NCBI GenBank assembly: GCA_963738135.1
Contig: CAVTVK010000004.1
Coordinates: 558,001 to 622,000 of the forward strand
Origin: Bog-473 sp963738135
GTDB taxonomy: Bacteria > Actinomycetota > Acidimicrobiia > Acidimicrobiales > RAAP-2
Reading direction: 5' to 3'
DNA: 64,000 nucleotides
Shown: positions 47,808-55,807 of the stretch, in pieces
Position numbering within the stretch: position 1 is the first letter of the stretch
Layout of the letters: the number at the start of each line of letters is the position of its first letter
The notes under the pieces: generated by a model
The model's database searches: none
The model's input: the letters and a program-made list of their open reading frames with translations, nothing else
What the model was told of the DNA's origin: nothing
Position numbers and translations under genes: made by a program

Positions 47808-49187
47808 GTGACGCCGCTCGTCGGCGCCCACATCCCCGTCCCCTGCCTCGACGGTGTGGAGCGGCCGTACCGTGACCTCGATTGCGCCGCATCGACGCCG
47901 GCCATGGAGTCGGTGGCGGAGCGGGTCGCCGACTTCTTGCCGTGGTACTCCAGCGTCCACCGGGGAGCCGGCTACAAGTCACGCCGCGCCACGGCCGCGT
48001 ACGAGGAAGCCCGCGACAGCGTGCACCGGTTCGCCCGGCGGCCAGCCGGCGGTGAGGACATCGTCGTCCTGGTGCGCAACACCACGGAGGCGATCAACCA
48101 TCTCGCCTACCGGCTGGGCCTGGGCCCCGACGACGTCGTGGCCACCACGGTGGTCGAACACCACGCCAACCTGCTCCCCTGGGCGCGGGTGGCGCACCGG
48201 CGCTGGGTGGAGTGCGGCACCACCGGCACCTTCGAGACGGCGGACGTGGTGCGGGTCCTCGAGGACGGACGGCCGCCGGCCCTCCTCGCGCTGACCGGAG
48301 CGTCGAACGTCACCGGCTGGCTCCCCCCGGTGGAGGAGATCTGTGCCGAGGCCCATGCCCGCGGCGTCCCCGTCCTGCTCGATGCGGCGCAGCTGGCGCC
48401 TCATCGTCCCCTCCCCACGGGTCCCGACTTCGTGGCCTTCAGCGGTCACAAGCTCTACGCGCCGTTCGGCGCCGGCGCGCTCATCGGACCACGAGGCGTC
48501 TTCGAGCACGGCGACCCCTTTCTGGCCGGCGGCGGCGCCGTCGACCTCGTCGACCTCGACGAGGTGATCTGGACCGATCCGCCCGAGCGCGAGGAAGCCG
48601 GCTCCCCCAACGTCGTCGGTGCCGTCGCCTTCGGGGCGGCGATGGACGAGCTGGAGCGGATCGGGTGGGAGACCGTCGTGGCGCACGAGGCCGAGCTCGC
48701 GACCCGGCTCTACGAGGGCTTGCGGTCCGTCGACGGCGTGCGCGTGCTCGGACCATGGTCGGAGTCGGGTGAGCGGGACGGGCTGGCAGTGGCCACGTTC
48801 ACGGTGGACGGGATGCACCACGCCCTGGTGGCGGCCCGCCTCAGCGCGGAGTTCGGGATCGGCGTCCGGCACGGGTGCTTCTGCGCCCACCCCTACCTGA
48901 TCCGGCTGCTCGGCGTCGGCCGCGACGGGGTGGACAGGGCGCGGGAGGCCGTGCAGCGCGGCGATCGCAGTCGGATCCCGGGGGCGGTCAGGGCGAGCTG
49001 CGGGCTCGGCACGACCGATGACGACGTCGACGCGCTGCTCGACGCGCTGCGCCAGCTGGCCGCAGGCGAGCCGGCGCCCGTGCCGTATGTGCAAGACGAC
49101 GTCACCGGCGACTTCTGGCCGGAGGGCAACGCCGCCGGCTGGAGCGCAGCCGAACGCCCGGCGGGCGCCGCCTGCGCGCGGGGTTAG
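47808..49187 (+). CDS. Aminotransferase class V (cysteine desulfurase-like)
   Basis: PLP enzyme of 459 aa. PLP lysine in FVAFSGHKLYAPFGAG, aspartate in VPVLLDAAQLAPH, histidine in VVEHHANLLPWA, and a cysteine-bearing loop RHGCFCAHPYLIRLLG like that of SufS-type desulfurases. Either cysteine desulfurase or a related lyase; no suf genes lie near. GTG 47808 is chosen because AAGGAGG is six bases upstream; the in-frame GTG 47790 would put that site inside the gene. Confidence 0.85.
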   Translation: MTPLVGAHIPVPCLDGVERPYRDLDCAASTPAMESVAERVADFLPWYSSVHRGAGYKSRRATAAYEEARDSVHRFARRPAGGEDIVVLVRNTTEAINHLAYRLGLGPDDVVATTVVEHHANLLPWARVAHRRWVECGTTGTFETADVVRVLEDGRPPALLALTGASNVTGWLPPVEEICAEAHARGVPVLLDAAQLAPHRPLPTGPDFVAFSGHKLYAPFGAGALIGPRGVFEHGDPFLAGGGAVDLVDLDEVIWTDPPEREEAGSPNVVGAVAFGAAMDELERIGWETVVAHEAELATRLYEGLRSVDGVRVLGPWSESGERDGLAVATFTVDGMHHALVAARLSAEFGIGVRHGCFCAHPYLIRLLGVGRDGVDRAREAVQRGDRSRIPGAVRASCGLGTTDDDVDALLDALRQLAAGEPAPVPYVQDDVTGDFWPEGNAAGWSAAERPAGAACARG

Positions 49188-49197
49188 GGCGGCACTC

Positions 49198-50193
49198 GTG
49201 CGCCGCCGCTGGCTCCCGCCTCTCGCGCTCGTCACCGGCGCCCTTGCGCTGGCGGCCTGTGGCACACCCGTCGGCGGCGCATCCGTCCGCAACGTGGCCT
49301 GGGTGGCCACAGGCGCTTCGGTCACCTTGCCGGGCATGGACGTGACGCCGGTCAACCTGGCCCATCGTCACGCGGGGGCCAAGGTCACTGTCGGCAGCCT
49401 TCCGTCCGCACTGGCCTACGCGCCCGGCGGCCAGGACCTGCTCGTCGTGACCCAGGGGGACGACCACCTGCACGAGATCGACGCCGCAACGCACCAGGTG
49501 TTGCGACAAGTCACGGTGGGCGTGGAGCCCGACGCAGTGACGGTTGCCCCCGGCGGCAGCGGCGGCAAGGGCGTGGCGCTGGTGGCGAACCTCGATTCGA
49601 ACAGCGTGACCCCTGTCGACCTGGGCACATGGAAAGCGGGTAAGCCGATCGCCGTAGGGTCGGACCCTGTTGCCATTACCGTGTCGGTCGCGGCGTCGGG
49701 TGCCTCGACCGCGTTCGTCGCCAACCACGGCAGCGACACGGTGACACCGATCGACGTCGCCACCCTGCAGCCAGGCGCGGCCATTCCGGTCGGGCCTGGG
49801 CCGCAGGCCATCGCCGCTGCTCCGGGCGAGGTGCTGGTGGGCAACTTCGGCAACCGGACCCTCACCGCGATCAACCCGACCACCCTGCGCGCGGGCGGTA
49901 CCATCGCACTCCCGCTCAACCCGACCGGCATCGCCGTCACACCCTCGGGCGCCACGGCCTACGTCTGCGGTGGCGCGGCCGTCGTGGCGGTGAGCGTTGT
50001 CGGCCTGACGGTCGGGCTGCCGGTGGCGCTCCCCGATGTGGCGCAGGGAATCGCGTTGAGCGGAGACGGCTCGACCGCATGGGTCACGCAACAGGCGGGC
50101 ACGCTGATCCCCGTCACGTTGGCCACGGGCAAGCCCGGTGTCCCGTTCCGTCTTGGCGGCCACCCATCCGCCATCGTCGTCGGCGCCGGCTGA
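49198..50193 (+). CDS. Beta-propeller lipoprotein (YVTN-like repeats)
   Basis: 331 aa, exported and lipid-anchored: RRR at the N-terminus, a hydrophobic stretch LPPLALVTGALAL and the lipobox LAAC at residues 19-22. The rest is a seven-bladed-type propeller with repeats such as LLVVTQGDDHLHEIDAATHQ, ALVANLDSNSVTPVDLGTWK and AFVANHGSDTVTPIDVATLQ. Binding partner unknown. It starts 11 bases after the aminotransferase stop, so the two are probably co-transcribed. Confidence 0.85.
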   Translation: MRRRWLPPLALVTGALALAACGTPVGGASVRNVAWVATGASVTLPGMDVTPVNLAHRHAGAKVTVGSLPSALAYAPGGQDLLVVTQGDDHLHEIDAATHQVLRQVTVGVEPDAVTVAPGGSGGKGVALVANLDSNSVTPVDLGTWKAGKPIAVGSDPVAITVSVAASGASTAFVANHGSDTVTPIDVATLQPGAAIPVGPGPQAIAAAPGEVLVGNFGNRTLTAINPTTLRAGGTIALPLNPTGIAVTPSGATAYVCGGAAVVAVSVVGLTVGLPVALPDVAQGIALSGDGSTAWVTQQAGTLIPVTLATGKPGVPFRLGGHPSAIVVGAG

Positions 50194-50202
50194 CCCGGCC
50201 GC

Positions 50203-50218
50203 GTCGGCCCCGGCCGAC
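50203..50218. terminator. Hairpin between convergent genes
   Basis: GTCGGCC and GGCCGAC form a tight inverted repeat between the 3' ends of the lipoprotein and the citrate synthase. No T-run follows, so any terminator role is tentative. Confidence 0.35.
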
Positions 50219-50236
50219 CAGGCGTGTCGGCGCCGG

Positions 50237-51421
50237 TCAGACGGCGTAGACCGCCCGCACCCGGAAGCGCAGCGGACGCTCCGTCAGCTCCTCCATGTAG
50301 TGGGCCGCCCACCCCGCGACGCGCGCCACGGCGAAGAGCGTGCGGCCGGTGTCCGGGGGCATGCCGGTGCCCCAGCTGAGCGCGGCGAGGGCGAGGTCGC
50401 AATTGGCGAGCGGCACATCATGGGCGGCCGCCAGCGCGATGACCTCGTCGAGCATCGCACGGCGTTCTCTGCTGAGGAGGGGCTCGGCCAAGGTCAACAA
50501 CGCGTCGAAGCGGGCGTCACCACTCTTGTAGACGGCATGCCCGAACCCGGGCAGCCTGCCGCGCTCGCGGAGCACATCGTTCAGCGCGCGCGCCACGCCG
50601 TCCCGCTCGGCCACCACGAGAAGCTCATAGGCCTGCTGGCTGGCGCCACCGTGCAACGGCCCGGCCAAGGTCGCGAGACCGGCCAGGAAGGCGTCGTAGG
50701 GATCCGAACGTACGGAAGCGGCCACGCGCACGGCCATCGTCGAGGTGGCGAGCTCGTGGTCGGCCAGGAGGACGAGTGCGGCGTTCACCGCGGCCGTCGG
50801 CACCACAGGGGACTGACCAGCTGCGCTCGACACCGTCGCCGTCATGGTGGATGCGGTGAGGCGGGCGGAGAGCCTCGCCGCGATGGAGGTCTCCGGGTCT
50901 TCCCGGTCGGGCCGCGGTCCGACGACGTCGGTCAGCGCCGCGGTGGCACGACGGGCGGCCCGGGCCACGGCGGCCGGACGCAGGTCCGAACGCAGCGGGT
51001 CGGTGGCACCGCACATGACCATGGCCCAGCGCATGCGCTCGAGGGTCGGGGTCAACGGGCACGGACCGAGATCGGGCGCGGCCCAGTCCCCTGGGCCTTC
51101 GCTCTGCCAAAGCCGTTCGGCCACGTCCTCGAAGGCGGCCGTCAGGGCCAGGTCGGTGGCCGGTCGGCCGCGGTAGATCGGTCCGAGCTTCTGGTCGAGC
51201 TGCGTCACTGCCGTCGTGATGGTGGCCAGGCGGGTCGCCGTCTGGCGCCCGCCCCGGCTGCGTGCGGCCAATGCCTCGATCTCGTCGAGGTCGAAGAGGC
51301 TCCCCCGACGGCCGGGATCCGGGTGGGACACGAGCAGCCCGCGGCTGACGTAGGCGTAGAGGGTCGGCACCTTGACGCCCAGTCGGCGGGCCGCCTCCTC
51401 CGTGCTCAACATGCGCTCCAT
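50237..51421 (-). CDS. Citrate synthase-family protein fused to a MerR/excisionase-like DNA-binding helix
   Basis: 394 aa. Residues 4-55 are a MerR/excisionase-type helix-turn-helix (LSTEEAARRLGVKVPTLYAY, SRGLLVSHPDPGRRGSLFDL). Residues 90-385 are a citrate synthase fold with both catalytic histidines (LAGPLHGGASQQAYELL and PGFGHAVYKSGDARFD) and the aspartate in NCDLALAALSWG. It may be an active citrate or 2-methylcitrate synthase, a metabolite-sensing regulator, or both. ATG/start at 51421 faces a second citrate synthase across a 60-base gap. Confidence 0.85.
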   Translation of the reverse strand: MERMLSTEEAARRLGVKVPTLYAYVSRGLLVSHPDPGRRGSLFDLDEIEALAARSRGGRQTATRLATITTAVTQLDQKLGPIYRGRPATDLALTAAFEDVAERLWQSEGPGDWAAPDLGPCPLTPTLERMRWAMVMCGATDPLRSDLRPAAVARAARRATAALTDVVGPRPDREDPETSIAARLSARLTASTMTATVSSAAGQSPVVPTAAVNAALVLLADHELATSTMAVRVAASVRSDPYDAFLAGLATLAGPLHGGASQQAYELLVVAERDGVARALNDVLRERGRLPGFGHAVYKSGDARFDALLTLAEPLLSRERRAMLDEVIALAAAHDVPLANCDLALAALSWGTGMPPDTGRTLFAVARVAGWAAHYMEELTERPLRFRVRAVYAV

Positions 51422-51440
51422 GGTCCGATCTTACATTGAC

Positions 51441-51480
51441 TTGATCAACGTTTACAGACGCAGGGAAAGAGCGTCATAGT
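51441..51480. promoter_or_regulatory. Shared divergent promoter with palindrome
   Basis: The palindrome TTGATCAA is at 51441-51448. For the plus gene TTTACA (51451-51456), an 18-base spacer and CATAGT (51475-51480) lie seven bases before ATG 51488, a leaderless layout. For the minus gene TAAGAT (51426-51431) lies just before its start. A regulator on the palindrome could act on both genes. Confidence 0.55.
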
Positions 51481-51487
51481 GGGATCC

Positions 51488-53011
51488 ATGGAAACCATCG
51501 TGCGTGATCTCATGACCTCCCCCGCAGTGACGTGCGCTGCCGGCGACAGCCTGGCCACGGCGGCCCGGGCGATGCAACAGGCCGACACGGGCTCGGTCGT
51601 GGTGACCGACGACGGCAAGGTGGTGGGCATCCTCACCGAACGTGACCTGCTGCGGGCCGCGGCCGGACAGGGCGATCCCGACCGCGAGCAGGTCCGTCAC
51701 TGGATGACATCCCGCCCCGACGTGCTGGGACCCGACGAGCGGGCCGACGCTGCCTGGGCCAGCCTGACCTCGCACCATTACCGCCATCTGCCCGTCGTCG
51801 AAGGTGACCACTGTGTCGGCGTGGTTTCTTTGCGCGACCTCATGGCGGTGGCGCGCATTCGGCCCGCGGGCGAGGAGAGCGGTGACGTCCCGGCCGGACT
51901 CGAAGGCGTGGTGGTGGCCGAGACGACCATCGGCGACGTACGTGGCAAGGAAGGCTTCTTCCACTACCGGCAGTACTCCGCGGTCGAACTCGCAGAGAAG
52001 CGTTCGCTCGAGGACGTCTGGCACCTGTTGTTTCGTGGCGAGCTCCCCGACGCGAGCGAGGCTGCCCTCTTCGGCGACGAGGTGCGCCGCCGCCGCGCCC
52101 TGCCGCCGGGCCTGCACACCGTGCTGCCCTCCATCGCACAGCGCGGCGCCCCGCTCGACGTGCTGCGCACCGCCGTGTCCCTCCTCGGAGCGGAGCTGGG
52201 TTGGCGACCCACCCACGACATCGAGGCTGACGAGCTCTACGACCAGGCCTTGGGGCTCTGCGCGGTCGTGCCGACGATTTTGGCGGCGGCGTACCGGCTG
52301 CGTGAGGGGAAGGAGCCGCTGGAGCCACGGGACGACCTCGGCCATGCCGCCAACTACCTCTTCATGCTCACGGGCAGCGAACCGAGTCCGTCGCATGCCC
52401 GCGCCATCGAGCAGTACATGATCCTGACGATCGACCACGGGTTCAACGCGTCGACTTTCACGGCCCGCGTGGTGACGTCGACCGGTGCCGATCTCGGTGC
52501 CGCCATTGTGGCGGCCATCGGCGCGCTGTCGGGACCGCTCCACGGCGGCGCCCCGAGCCGGGCGCTCGACATGCTCGATGCCATCGGCACGCCCGAGCGG
52601 GCCGAGGCCTACATCCGGGCAGCGGTCGAACGCGGCGATCGCATCATGGGTTTCGGCCACCGCGTGTACAAGACCGACGATCCGCGCTCACTCCTCCTGC
52701 GGTCGGTCACAGAACGGCTGGGGGGGCCGCTGGTCGAGTTCTCCCAGTCCGTCGAGCGCACGACGGTGGACGTGCTGGCCGAGTTGAAGCCGGGCCGTCA
52801 GCTCTACACCAACGTGGAGTTCTATGCCGGCGTCGTCATGCACACCTGCGGGATCCCGCGTGAGATGTTCACGCCCACCTTCGCAGCGGGGCGGACGATC
52901 GGGTGGTGCACCCACGTGATGGAACAGGCCGCCCACAACCGCCTGATCCGACCGGCCGCCCGCTACGTCGGGGCTCCGCCGCCCCAGCCGGTTCCGCAGC
53001 CCGAGGCCTGA
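51488..53011 (+). CDS. Citrate/2-methylcitrate synthase with N-terminal CBS pair
   Basis: 507 aa from ATG 51488. Residues 1-120 hold two CBS motifs (GSVVVTDDGKVVGILTERDL and HLPVVEGDHCVGVVSLRDLM), which usually bind adenine nucleotides. Residues 130-495 are a full citrate synthase: LSGPLHGGAPSRALDML, IMGFGHRVYKTDDPRS, NVEFYAGVVMHTCGIPREMF. So carbon entry to the TCA or methylcitrate cycle may respond to energy charge. I prefer ATG 51488 to GTG 51479 because the -10 is seven bases upstream of it. Confidence 0.88.
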   Translation: METIVRDLMTSPAVTCAAGDSLATAARAMQQADTGSVVVTDDGKVVGILTERDLLRAAAGQGDPDREQVRHWMTSRPDVLGPDERADAAWASLTSHHYRHLPVVEGDHCVGVVSLRDLMAVARIRPAGEESGDVPAGLEGVVVAETTIGDVRGKEGFFHYRQYSAVELAEKRSLEDVWHLLFRGELPDASEAALFGDEVRRRRALPPGLHTVLPSIAQRGAPLDVLRTAVSLLGAELGWRPTHDIEADELYDQALGLCAVVPTILAAAYRLREGKEPLEPRDDLGHAANYLFMLTGSEPSPSHARAIEQYMILTIDHGFNASTFTARVVTSTGADLGAAIVAAIGALSGPLHGGAPSRALDMLDAIGTPERAEAYIRAAVERGDRIMGFGHRVYKTDDPRSLLLRSVTERLGGPLVEFSQSVERTTVDVLAELKPGRQLYTNVEFYAGVVMHTCGIPREMFTPTFAAGRTIGWCTHVMEQAAHNRLIRPAARYVGAPPPQPVPQPEA

Positions 53012-53056
53012 ACCCGGGCTCCGCCGTTGGCCTCGCACGGCTCCTTCCGTCGAAAA

Positions 53057-53075
53057 CCCGACTAAAATGGTCGGG
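53057..53075 (+). promoter_or_regulatory. Inverted repeat over the DUF4395 promoter
   Basis: CCCGAC and GTCGGG flank TAAAATG; TAAAAT (53063-53068) is a good -10. A repressor on this dyad would block the promoter. The transcript would carry AAAGGAG before ATG 53104. Confidence 0.5.
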
Positions 53076-53103
53076 CTTCAACACTTCAGGAAAGGAGCAG
53101 GTC

Positions 53104-53634
53104 ATGGCCGTCGAGATGACGTCTTCGGGCACGTCCAGCTGGGCCCGTGCCCTCTTCTCGTTCCCGAATCCCGTCAACGAGGTCTCGGCCCGCCTGGTGG
53201 CGGCCGGCGTCGTCCTCATGTGCGTGCTCACCATCGCTTTCGACCTGCGCTGGGCAACGATCGTCATCGCCTTTGGCTTCGTGGCCCGGGTGCTGACCGG
53301 CCCGACCCTCAGCCCGCTCGGACAGTTCGTGACCCGAGTCGTCACGCCACGCCTGCCCATCGCCGAACGCCCGGTCGCCGGTCCGCCCAAGCGCTTCGCA
53401 CAGGGCATGGGTGTCGCCTTCTCCGTAACCGCGCTGATCCTGACCGGCCTCGGCTACTGGACGGCCGCCGAGGTCTTCCTCGGCCTGCTGGCCGCGGCGG
53501 CGCTCCTCGAGTCCGCCTTCGGCCTGTGCCTCGGGTGCAAGGCCTTCGCCGTGCTCATGCGGGTCGGTGTGGTCCCCGAGGAAGTCTGCGAGCGCTGCAA
53601 CGACATCTGGGGTACGCAGCGCGCCGCGGCCTGA
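53104..53634 (+). CDS. DUF4395 membrane protein
   Basis: 176 aa with four hydrophobic helices in two pairs (LVAAGVVLMCVLTIAF, WATIVIAFGFVARVL; GVAFSVTALILTGLGYW, VFLGLLAAAALLESAFGLCL). The loop NPVNEVSARL at the start and the cysteine cluster LCLGCKAF plus VCERCND near the C-terminus are typical of the family, which has no known function but is often near thioredoxin-like or rhodanese genes. ATG 53104 has AAAGGAG six bases upstream. Confidence 0.82.
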   Translation: MAVEMTSSGTSSWARALFSFPNPVNEVSARLVAAGVVLMCVLTIAFDLRWATIVIAFGFVARVLTGPTLSPLGQFVTRVVTPRLPIAERPVAGPPKRFAQGMGVAFSVTALILTGLGYWTAAEVFLGLLAAAALLESAFGLCLGCKAFAVLMRVGVVPEEVCERCNDIWGTQRAAA

Positions 53635-53666
53635 CGCACTGCGCAGTCGCGTCGTCGCGGGAGCGG

Positions 53667-54776
53667 TCAGTCGTCGTACATGAGGACGCCCCGGATGTTC
53701 TTGCCGTCCCGCATGTCCTGGTAGCCCTGGTTGATGTCCCCGAGCTTGTAGGTGTTGGTGATCATGGAGTCCAGGTCGAGCAGCCCGTTGCGGTAGAGCT
53801 TCAGAAGCTTCGGGATATCCGAGTGGATGTTGGCCGAACCGAAGATGCTGCCCACGACCTGCTTCTCGTAGATCGTGAGCATCATGAGGTTCATCGTCAC
53901 TGCCGTCTCGTTGTACGGATGAATGTTCGTGACCACGACCCTGCCCCGCTTGGCGGCCAGGTTGAGGATGGAGTCCATCAGCGGCCCCGATCCGACTCCC
54001 ATGGCGCAGATCACCTTGTCGCACATGTGGCCCCAGGTCTCCTGCTGAATCAGCCCGAAGGCCTCCTCAATGGAGGACGCCGTGTGGGTCGCACCGAAGG
54101 TGGGCGCCAGATCACGCTTGAGCTGCACGGGGTCGATGGCGAAGATCGTCTCGGCGCCCGCGATGCGAGCGCCCTGCACGGCGGAGGCTCCGATGCCCCC
54201 GATGCCGATGACCGCCACATTGTCGCCGGGCCGCACGTCTGCCGCGTAGACCGCTGACCCCCACCCGGTGGTGACGCCGCAGCCGACCAGGCACGCCTTG
54301 TCGAGCGGGATGTCGTCCAGGATCTTCACGCACGACGCCTGGTTGACCACCGTGTACGGGGCGAAGGTGCCGAGACAGACCATGGTGGAGACGTCCTGGC
54401 CGCGGGCATGATGGCGCACCGTGCCGTCGAGTTGCTTGCCCGTCATGAGAATGCCGCCGACGTCGCACAGGTTGGAGTGCCCCGTGGCGCACGGAGGACA
54501 CTTTCCGCAGGCGGGGACGAATCCGAGCACCACGTGGTCGCCCGGCACCAAGCCGGTCACACCGGGACCCACCTCCTCGACCACTCCGGCGCCTTCGTGG
54601 CCGCCGATGACCGGAAGCGGGACCGGCATGTCGCCGGTGAGCAGGTGCTCGTCCGAATGGCACATGCCCGATGCCGCCAACTTGATGAGGACTTCGCCCT
54701 CCTTCGGGGGATCGAGCTCGATCGGCTCGACGCTCCACGCTTCACGGTCCCACAACACAGCTGCTTCGGTTTGCAC
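53667..54776 (-). CDS. Zinc alcohol dehydrogenase, NDMA-dependent type
   Basis: Medium-chain dehydrogenase of 369 aa. Catalytic zinc ligands ASGMCHSDEHLLTGD and GGHEGAGVVEEVG, structural zinc ACGKCPPCATGHSNLCD, coenzyme fold VAVIGIGGIGASAVQGARIA. Best fit is the nicotinoprotein-like actinobacterial group that works with mycofactocin or NDMA as electron acceptor; no mft genes are in the window. I chose GTG 54776 (QTEAAVLWD) with GGGAGG upstream over the longer frame from 54845. Confidence 0.85.
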   Translation of the reverse strand: MQTEAAVLWDREAWSVEPIELDPPKEGEVLIKLAASGMCHSDEHLLTGDMPVPLPVIGGHEGAGVVEEVGPGVTGLVPGDHVVLGFVPACGKCPPCATGHSNLCDVGGILMTGKQLDGTVRHHARGQDVSTMVCLGTFAPYTVVNQASCVKILDDIPLDKACLVGCGVTTGWGSAVYAADVRPGDNVAVIGIGGIGASAVQGARIAGAETIFAIDPVQLKRDLAPTFGATHTASSIEEAFGLIQQETWGHMCDKVICAMGVGSGPLMDSILNLAAKRGRVVVTNIHPYNETAVTMNLMMLTIYEKQVVGSIFGSANIHSDIPKLLKLYRNGLLDLDSMITNTYKLGDINQGYQDMRDGKNIRGVLMYDD

Positions 54777-54870
54777 GATGCCCTCCCAGGGTCCGACCTG
54801 ACGACCATTGACGCTAATGGGCGCCGGGTGGGGCATGCCGGACACGCAACGCCGCCTCGATGGAGCGGGA

Positions 54871-54887
54871 ACTCATGCGCCATGAGT
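54871..54887. promoter_or_regulatory. Inverted repeat upstream of the alcohol dehydrogenase
   Basis: ACTCATG, three bases, CATGAGT: a perfect 7-bp dyad about 95 bases before the dehydrogenase start. A second dyad CCATT-N6-AATGG with an embedded TAGCGT lies closer to the gene. Possible operator; regulator unknown. Confidence 0.4.
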
Positions 54888-55008
54888 CGTGTATCGGACA
54901 GAGCGAAGGCGGCGGCGCGCATCAGACTGTCCGACGGCATGGATGGATGGGGTCAGCTCCTCAATTTCCTCTGATCAATTCCGGCGCTCCGCGGTCCCGC
55001 CTGAGTAC

Positions 55009-55635
55009 TCATGCCGCACCGTGCAGCATTTCGATCCGGCGAGCAAGATTCACGGCGTGGTCCCCGATGCGCTCATAGAACCGCGCCAGGAGCGTGACCT
55101 GTGCGCCGGTCTGAGGCGGCATGGCCCCGCCGGCGACCTCGCCCGTCAACCGGTCGTGAAGGATGTCGATCTCCTCGTCGTCCTCGGAGAGTGAGGCGGC
55201 ATCCGCCGCACGGTCGCCGTAGGCGTCAGCTGCGACCCGCCACATCTCGAGGGCGACCTCGGCCATGCGCTGCACAATGCCTCGACTGAGCGGGCTCATC
55301 TCAACCCCAAGATTGCTCGCGGCACGCTGAGCGATGTGCTCAGCCAGGTCGCCGCTGCGCTCCAGCTCGGGCACGATGAGAAGGACGCCAACCAGGTGGC
55401 GCAGCGTGGCCGAAGGCACCGGTTCGTTGCCCAGTTGCTCCCACACCAAGAGTTCGACCTCCGCCGCCAGATCGTCGATCGCCTGGTCGCCCTCCACCAC
55501 CTTCAAGGCGGTCGAAACGTCGTTGGTCAGCAGCGCCTCGGTCGCTCCAGCCAGGGACTCGGACACGAGCGCGAAGAGTTGGGCCATCCGGAACTCAACG
55601 GGATCGATCTCATCCTTGGCGGGTTCCATGGCCAC
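55009..55635 (-). CDS. phoU: PhoU-domain protein
   Basis: 208 aa with two PhoU repeats of helices; the repeats carry acidic metal sites (ALKVVEGDQAIDDLAAEVEL and LSEDDEEIDILHDRLTGEVA, each ending in the RxxER-like boxes VPELERSGDLAEHIAQR and LARFYERIGDHAVNLARRIE). PhoU curbs phosphate uptake and signalling with the Pst transporter and PhoR. No pst genes are here. Start GTG 55635, or ATG 55629. Three PHO-box units lie 30-60 bases upstream. Confidence 0.88.
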   Translation of the reverse strand: MAMEPAKDEIDPVEFRMAQLFALVSESLAGATEALLTNDVSTALKVVEGDQAIDDLAAEVELLVWEQLGNEPVPSATLRHLVGVLLIVPELERSGDLAEHIAQRAASNLGVEMSPLSRGIVQRMAEVALEMWRVAADAYGDRAADAASLSEDDEEIDILHDRLTGEVAGGAMPPQTGAQVTLLARFYERIGDHAVNLARRIEMLHGAA

Positions 55636-55663
55636 GGTACGTTAGCTGGGCAGATAACGAACT

Positions 55664-55696
55664 GTTCGCGAAGAGTTCGCGTCACGTTCATCTTCG
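55664..55696 (+). promoter_or_regulatory. PHO box: three 11-base units
   Basis: GTTC recurs at 55664, 55675 and 55686, exactly 11 bases apart (GTTCGCGAAGA, GTTCGCGTCAC, GTTCATCTTCG). This is the unit length and core of actinobacterial PhoP boxes. It sits between phoU and the H1-like gene, reading toward the latter. Confidence 0.6.
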
Positions 55697-55807
55697 AACG
55701 GACTTGTGCTGCGCCCGTCCAGCAAAGTTCACAAGAGCGGTGTCGCGGGGTCTGCTCGGTCTACAGGCTCGATCGCGGGCGTGCCCAGGCGATGCGGAAC
55801 GAGAAAG

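Noticed and set aside
55722..55735. AGTTCACAAG as half of a Rex site
   Set aside because: Only one half is present; the partner half does not follow at the proper distance.
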